DNA of 60,412 nucleotides from a virus, in the IMG/VR virus record IMGVR_UViG_3300034522_000052, positions 1 through 60,412 of that record; one strand, 5' to 3'. The translations under genes were made by a program, and so were the position numbers. The notes beneath the pieces were generated by a model, which searched no databases, was not told the DNA's origin, and worked only from the letters and a program-made list of their open reading frames with translations. Shown here one piece after another: positions 57,034 to 60,412 of the stretch. How positions within the stretch are numbered: the stretch's first letter is position 1; each line of letters begins with the position of its first letter.

Positions 57034-57792
57034 TTATTTGTCATTGGGTTTTCTATTAATGAACAACAAGGCAGCCACGCCACCAAGAGCGGCCCACTGA
57101 ATCAACAACCGATGAAAGTCTATCGATACGCTGGTTCTGTTCATATTAGATGTCGGGGTCGGTGGTGTTAATATAAATGAATACCCTGCCGGAGATTCTT
57201 TTTTTGCCCTTCCCCAGTCAACTGCATACTTCCATGGCGGGATTATGCTCATCAGTATGAATGCCAGTAACAATATGTTCAGTGTTTTTTTACGAGCATC
57301 CATCACCAAAAATTTCCCTTTTAGCAACATATAAGCACCAAAAACAAGGATGATAAGCGCCGCACTTAGCCCTCCAATTATAGCCTTTTCAATAATCTTG
57401 CTAGCCCCTTGCGTAGGGGCTTGATTATTTTTAGGTGGAGTTGGCTGGTTAAATGATTCTCTTTGTTCTTCCCAAAACTCAGCCATCGAATCGCTATCTT
57501 TATCGCTTGCAACTTTCACATTGGCAATGTTGTTATTGACTATTTCCCTAGTTAAACGCTCAACCTCTCTAAATCTTTCAGATAGAGGTTTGTCGCGCCA
57601 TTCTGGATCTGCGCTAAGTTTATCATCTATCCCAATGGCTATATCTGCAACCTCACCACCCTGAGCCATCCATGACTTTAGGTCTGGATTTTTATTTAAT
57701 GCTGATTGCACCTCTGACTGCGAATCAGCACTTGCAATGGATCCAGCAGATATTAAAAATGCAAATAATAAGGCAAAAATAAAACGCATCAT
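57034..57792 (-). CDS. Membrane protein with a scaffold-like exported domain
   Basis: About 252 residues. Signal peptide (FIFALLFAFLISAGSIASA). Residues 28-86 match the phage's own scaffold-like protein (30380-31306, residues about 179-237) at 27 of 59 positions with no gap: VQ.AL...PDL.SW and KL.ADP.W..K.L.ERF. Three membrane spans follow (GGLSAALIILVFGAYMLL, LLLAFILMSII, QWAALGGVAALLF). AT-rich, alone on the minus strand: a lysogen-expressed moron is likely. Starts 57792 or 57789; ribosome site weak. Confidence 0.75.
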   Translation of the reverse strand: MMRFIFALLFAFLISAGSIASADSQSEVQSALNKNPDLKSWMAQGGEVADIAIGIDDKLSADPEWRDKPLSERFREVERLTREIVNNNIANVKVASDKDSDSMAEFWEEQRESFNQPTPPKNNQAPTQGASKIIEKAIIGGLSAALIILVFGAYMLLKGKFLVMDARKKTLNILLLAFILMSIIPPWKYAVDWGRAKKESPAGYSFILTPPTPTSNMNRTSVSIDFHRLLIQWAALGGVAALLFINRKPNDK

Positions 57793-57864
57793 ATACCAAC
57801 CATTACGCTGAAAAAAAAACATAATGCATCACTTGGACGGTGCATGTCAGTGACCATAATCACG

Positions 57865-58248
57865 TCATCTTTTCTTACTTTTCATTTCTTGCCGAATGTA
57901 GTCCAGCACTTCCTGTATTTCCTCGCGCCGAACGTAAGGGGTATAGCGAGGATCATCCTTGTCGATCTCGTGAGGCGTGAGGACAGTGCCGGGTGGCAGT
58001 GTGAGTGCGGGGCGATCGAGGTTGAGACCTTCAATGATCTTCATTCCTTCAATGATTTTCACACCACTTTCAGCAAGCGCGGTATCTTCGTCGATGGTTC
58101 GCTGGATGCGATGAACCAACTCGGCGTTCATGGATCTGCCACTTGCCTTTGCCAACTCAGAAATAGTGTCCCTCATGCCGTCAGGCAGCCTGAGTACAAA
58201 CTTGTCTGATTCCCGGCTGGTTGGAACGGTACTTTTCTTACTCATCAT
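57865..58248 (-). CDS. Mnt/Arc-type ribbon-helix-helix repressor, cassette 2
   Basis: 127 residues. KFVLRLPDGMRDTISELAKA and SGRSMNAELVHRIQRTI are the Arc-family core; the C-terminal 75 residues are an extra acidic-helical domain (PYVRREEIQEVLDYIRQEMK). Divergent from the Arc-like gene at 58404. Expected to hold the second antirepressor transcript off in the lysogen. Confidence 0.87.
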   Translation of the reverse strand: MMSKKSTVPTSRESDKFVLRLPDGMRDTISELAKASGRSMNAELVHRIQRTIDEDTALAESGVKIIEGMKIIEGLNLDRPALTLPPGTVLTPHEIDKDDPRYTPYVRREEIQEVLDYIRQEMKSKKR

Positions 58249-58305
58249 CTACTTACGTTTGCTTAAACATATAAGAGAAGCATACAGGCACGGTGACATA
58301 CATCA

Positions 58306-58382
58306 ATGGTGGCACAGAGCCATCTTTTGTGTTGACAGTGCTAGATAGCTGACATAATCTCACGATGGTGGCACAGGGCCAT
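58306..58382 (+). promoter_or_regulatory. Antirepressor promoter with two operators, cassette 2
   Basis: TTGACA (58332-58337), 17 bp, TAATCT (58355-58360). Two copies of an 18-bp sequence, ATGGTGGCACAGAGCCAT (58306-58323) and ATGGTGGCACAGGGCCAT (58365-58382), flank it: one just upstream of the -35, one on the start point. The operator sequence is unrelated to cassette 1, so the two cassettes can be controlled separately. Confidence 0.82.
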
Positions 58383-58403
58383 CATCCATAGAGGAGATGC
58401 AGA

Positions 58404-58553
58404 GTGAGGGATTGGGACAAGTTTATGGTGCGGCTGCCACCCGGCTTTCGGGAGAGAGTTAAGGAGCTGGCAAAAGAGAATGGCCGTTCGATGAATGCCG
58501 AGATCGTGCAGCGATTGAAGGAGGCGCTGAAAAATGAAGGTAAGTTGGCTTGA
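58404..58553 (+). CDS. Arc-like repressor, cassette 2 (49 aa)
   Basis: GTG start with GAGGAG eight bases upstream. DKFMVRLPPGFRERVKELAK, ENGRSMNAEIVQRLKEAL: a complete minimal ribbon-helix-helix protein. Too short for most gene finders but in the exact place of arc. Confidence 0.82.
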   Translation: MRDWDKFMVRLPPGFRERVKELAKENGRSMNAEIVQRLKEALKNEGKLA

Positions 58554-58567
58554 TGCCAGAAAGAATT

Positions 58568-58597
58568 CGGCCAAGACGGTAGCCGCCGTCAAGGCCG
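58568..58597 (+). promoter_or_regulatory. Conserved two-part hairpin before antirepressor 2
   Basis: CGGCC, AA, GACGG, 6-base loop, CCGTC, AA, GGCCG; 15 bases after the Arc-like stop as in cassette 1. The inner stem has an A-T pair where cassette 1 has G-C, which keeps pairing. AATGTAAA follows, close to GATGTAAA in cassette 1. Confidence 0.8.
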
Positions 58598-58634
58598 AGG
58601 AATGTAAACCCAACAACCAAGTAAGGATTACGGT

Positions 58635-59456
58635 ATGACTATACAACAACAGTATCAGCAAACCAAAGTTATTGGCAGGGCCGCGAATCAGTCCATGGTC
58701 GTGCCGTTCCATGGCGACAACCTCTATCTGGTCGAGCACGATGGCGACCCCTATGTACCGATGAAGCCAGTGGTTGAGGGAATGGGGCTGGCTTGGCAGG
58801 TGCAGCATCGCAAGCTGGCAAGTAAGTTCGGCAAAGGTATCATCGAAATGGTGATCCCTTCAGCCGGTGGCAAGCAGACCATGACCTGCCTCCCCCTCCG
58901 CAAGCTACCTGCCTGGCTCTACTCGATTCAGCCGGGGAAGGTTGCCCCCGAGATCCGGGAGAAGGTGGTTGCCTATCAGGAAGAGTGTGACGAAGTGCTG
59001 TGGCAATACTGGACCACCGGTAAGGCCGATCGCCAATCCGTCAGGAAGGCTGCCAAGTCCTACTTGCCGGAATACCGTCAGGCGCGGGCGATCAAGATGA
59101 CCGCAGATGCCATTACGGTGGCGCTCTCGGTCATGCCAAACCTGAGCCAAGAGGCAAGGCAAACTGCGATGGCGACGGCCGTCAACACGGTGGTTGGTGA
59201 CAACATCCTTCCTCTTCCGGTGCTGACTGAGCGTTACTACACCGCCGGAGAGGTGGGTGAGCGGCTTGGTATCAGCGCCAACAAGGTGGGCCGCATCGCC
59301 AACGAGCACAACCTGAAAACCGAGCGATACGGGAAGTTCTTCCTGGACAAGTCCCGCAGCTCGACCAAGCAGGTGGAGACTTTCCGCTACAACGAGGCGG
59401 GGGCTGAGGCGGTTGGCGTCATCATCACTGCGCTGGAAGTTGGGGGTGCGGCATGA
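58635..59456 (+). CDS. P22AR_N-type antirepressor, cassette 2
   Basis: 273 residues with AAGGA upstream. MVVPFHGDNLYLVEHDGDPY, VPMKPVVEGMGLAWQVQHRK, LPLRKLPAWLYSIQPGKVAP and IREKVVAYQEECDEVLWQYW are the N-terminal domain of P22-like antirepressors. The C-terminal HTH-like domain is shared with the protein at 1900-2343. Should inactivate phage repressors; unrelated in sequence to the antirepressor of cassette 1. Confidence 0.9.
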   Translation: MTIQQQYQQTKVIGRAANQSMVVPFHGDNLYLVEHDGDPYVPMKPVVEGMGLAWQVQHRKLASKFGKGIIEMVIPSAGGKQTMTCLPLRKLPAWLYSIQPGKVAPEIREKVVAYQEECDEVLWQYWTTGKADRQSVRKAAKSYLPEYRQARAIKMTADAITVALSVMPNLSQEARQTAMATAVNTVVGDNILPLPVLTERYYTAGEVGERLGISANKVGRIANEHNLKTERYGKFFLDKSRSSTKQVETFRYNEAGAEAVGVIITALEVGGAA

Positions 59457-59701
59457 GCGACAGCAATGTGGTTCCATTCCCGTCTGGCGGAGAGCCAACC
59501 AACGAAACGATTGAGTATCTTCTTGAGATTGAAGGGCTTCTTGAAGATGCAAAGTTGTTGACGTCAGAGTGCGCCATTGCCACCGCTGATGAGCGCAGCG
59601 AGGGGTGCAGGTCGATGGCAAACAGCAAAATCGATGAAGCTCTCATTCATATAGAGTGCTGGATCAGCGAGGAGAGATTTAGCCTGGGAGGTCTGCAATG
59701 A
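59453..59701 (+). CDS. Small helical protein after antirepressor 2 (82 aa)
   Basis: ATGA overlap with the antirepressor. NETIEYLLEIEGLLEDAKLL and a second helix (MANSKIDEALIHIECWISEE). No counterpart in cassette 1. Unknown role. Confidence 0.65.
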   Translation: MSDSNVVPFPSGGEPTNETIEYLLEIEGLLEDAKLLTSECAIATADERSEGCRSMANSKIDEALIHIECWISEERFSLGGLQ

Positions 59702-59829
59702 GTGCCGCCCAACTACAGGTTGAGTTGAATGCCCTGCTGGGGGAGCTGGAGGTTATCGACCTCTGCCCCCAGGAACGCCGGGCGCTTGTTGACAGGATCC
59801 AGCGCATGATGCCTGACAAAGCTGACTGA
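59698..59829 (+). CDS. 43-residue helical peptide, cassette 2
   Basis: MSAAQLQVELNALLGELEVI, DLCPQERRALVDRIQRMMP. Same length class and sequence pattern as the peptide at 48295 in cassette 1. ATGA overlap with the gene before. Confidence 0.75.
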   Translation: MSAAQLQVELNALLGELEVIDLCPQERRALVDRIQRMMPDKAD

Positions 59830-59834
59830 TACTG

Positions 59835-59858
59835 ATGGGGCTGCGGCCCCATTTTTAA
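59835..59858 (+). terminator. Terminator of cassette 2
   Basis: ATGGGGC/GCCCCAT with a 4-base loop and TTTTT. Separates cassette 2 from the LexA-controlled gene. Confidence 0.85.
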
Positions 59859-59898
59859 TACCCAAATCAGTCCGAAAATGATAAATTCAAGAGATGCA

Positions 59899-59914
59899 CT
59901 GTATGGGTATACAG
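59899..59914 (+). promoter_or_regulatory. LexA (SOS) box over the promoter of the last phage gene
   Basis: CTGTATGGGTATACAG: CTGT, 8 bases, ACAG, with A before and TA after, close to the gammaproteobacterial SOS box. A -10-like TATACA lies inside it (59908-59913) with TTCAAG 16 bases upstream. The only gene downstream is the 40-residue peptide. Confidence 0.78.
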
Positions 59915-59956
59915 TATTTCACAGTCGAGAGACTGGGAGAGCAAGGGGGAAATCGG

Positions 59957-60079
59957 ATGGAATCACTACTAAGCGAACTGGAAGAGTTTGTTGAGACGCT
60001 GGACCTGGCGCCTGAGGAGGAGAGCAAGATCGCGCGCATTCTGGAAAAACTACGCGATGAAGCCACCGCGTCAGCGTGA
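59957..60079 (+). CDS. LexA-controlled 40-residue helical peptide
   Basis: MESLLSELEEFVETLDLAPE, EESKIARILEKLRDEATASA. ATG behind AAGGGGGAAATCGG, 43 bases after the LexA box. Helix-DL.PE-helix pattern like the peptides ending both antirepressor cassettes. Last gene before attR. Because CI seems unable to cleave itself, this peptide is a candidate SOS-driven antirepressor or co-factor, like the small LexA-controlled antirepressors of Gifsy prophages; untested. Confidence 0.7.
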   Translation: MESLLSELEEFVETLDLAPEEESKIARILEKLRDEATASA

Positions 60080-60098
60080 CGCGGAAGGATTCGGATTG

Positions 60099-60122
60099 GC
60101 CCGCCACTGTGCGGGCTTTTCT
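60099..60122 (+). terminator. Terminator of the LexA-controlled gene
   Basis: GCCCGC/GCGGGC with TTTTCT, 19 bases after the stop. Confidence 0.8.
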
Positions 60123-60145
60123 ATGCCTGGATGGCAGAAAAGAAA

Positions 60146-60175
60146 AAAGCCTGCATTTCTGCAGGCTTTCTTGCT
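60146..60175 (-). terminator. Two-way terminator serving ssrA in the lysogen
   Basis: AAAGCCTGCA/TGCAGGCTTT, perfect, with T-rich flanks on both strands (TTTTTTCTTTTC on the minus). It lies about 115 bp past the ssrA 3' end, so phage DNA supplies a replacement for the ssrA terminator it displaced. The rest of 60176-60287 has no gene. Confidence 0.75.
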
Positions 60176-60287
60176 CTTGGATCACCAGTGGATCATTTCG
60201 ATTCCAGTTTTGGTCCAGTCACTGTCGCTATGTTTTTGCTAAGTGGCTGTTTTTTCTGGGTTTGTCCTGTCGGTGTCCTAGTTAAAT

Positions 60288-60316
60288 TGGTGGAGCTGGG
60301 GGGATTTGAACCCCCG
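60288..60316. other. attR: 29-bp repeat at the ssrA 3' end
   Basis: Identical to 502-530. The tmRNA T-loop and acceptor end stay intact here, so integration preserves ssrA function. Confidence 0.92.
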
Positions 60317-60412
60317 TCCAAAATTACTACATCCTCGGTACTACATGCTTAGTCACTCTTTACATTCGCCAACACGCTGCGGAGAGACACGCCACGCATT
60401 GACTAGCTCGAT
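60288..60412 (-). ncRNA. ssrA: tmRNA (ssrA), 3' part
   Basis: The minus strand shows the tmRNA 3' end: GACTAAGCATGTAGTACCG, then a TTTTGGAC lead into the T-arm and acceptor ending CAGCTCCACCA. The tag-coding part and 5' end lie outside the window. tmRNA rescues stalled ribosomes; its 3' end is a frequent phage attachment site. Confidence 0.93.

Larger units (their letters stand above)
502..60316. mobile_element. Complete temperate podovirus-type prophage in ssrA
   Basis: Bounded by identical 29-bp direct repeats, with the integrase just inside the left repeat. It carries lysogeny, recombination, replication, lysis, packaging, capsid and tail modules without an obvious break; the unit length is about 59.8 kb. 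There are no tape-measure, sheath or long-tail genes. With an N4-gp56-type capsid protein, a P22-like portal and a giant polyvalent protein this points to a short-tailed phage. I cannot name its closest relative; F116-, BPP-1- and epsilon15-like temperate podoviruses share parts of this plan. Confidence 0.9.

Overview
The window is almost entirely one temperate phage genome integrated into the 3' end of a bacterial tmRNA gene (ssrA). A 29-bp direct repeat at 502-530 and 60288-60316 marks the two attachment sites. The right copy completes the 3' end of ssrA (minus strand, running off the window), and the left copy lies 24 bp beyond the end of the integrase. The host looks like a gammaproteobacterium; Aeromonas is my best guess from the tmRNA 3' end and overall gene flavour, but no host protein gene is present to prove it. 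Left of attL are the original ssrA terminator, a tyrosine-recombinase gene broken by an IS3-family element, and the end of that IS, so this ssrA locus has been hit by more than one element.

Layout. 568-12851 (minus): integrase, excisionase, many small overlapping early genes, RdgC, a Dam-type methylase, RecT and a RecE-like exonuclease, and a KilA-N protein. 12852-12962: a C4-type antisense RNA with its promoter. 13016-14801 (minus): an exported Sel1-repeat protein, a boxA sequence, two small basic proteins and a strong leftward early promoter. 14914-15862: CI-type repressor and Cro, divergent. 15896-23076 (plus): Rha/antirepressor proteins, an O-like initiator with four iterons inside its gene, DnaB helicase, nin-type genes and a zinc-ribbon Q-like antiterminator. 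23245-24653: holin, GH108 muramidase and nested spanins. 24808-46835: packaging, capsid and tail genes of a podovirus with an N4-gp56-type major capsid protein. 48545-56782: a 2745-residue polyvalent virion protein. 46922-48438 and 57865-59829: two immI-like cassettes (Mnt-like / operators / Arc-like / RNA hairpin / antirepressor / small helical peptide). 59957-60079: a 40-residue peptide under a near-consensus LexA box.

How the parts may work together (inference). The CI repressor has an S24-like C-terminal domain, but the expected catalytic Ser and Lys positions are occupied by other residues, so RecA-stimulated self-cleavage looks unlikely. The prophage instead carries several antirepressor-type proteins under different controls: a C4-like RNA, two separate Arc/Mnt operator sets, and Rha proteins in the early rightward operon. 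The LexA-boxed peptide at the far right end is a candidate SOS input.

The most striking regulatory observation is a set of four near-identical promoter units (TTGnnT, 17 bp, TAnnAT with GCGT just before the -10). Each is followed by a terminator-like hairpin, and they lie in front of the lysis, scaffold/capsid, nozzle and giant-protein genes. This looks like the lambda pR'-tR' arrangement repeated across the late region for the Q-like protein to act on. A second standout is a membrane protein at 57034-57792 whose predicted periplasmic part matches the phage's own scaffold-like protein at 27 of 59 positions without gaps.
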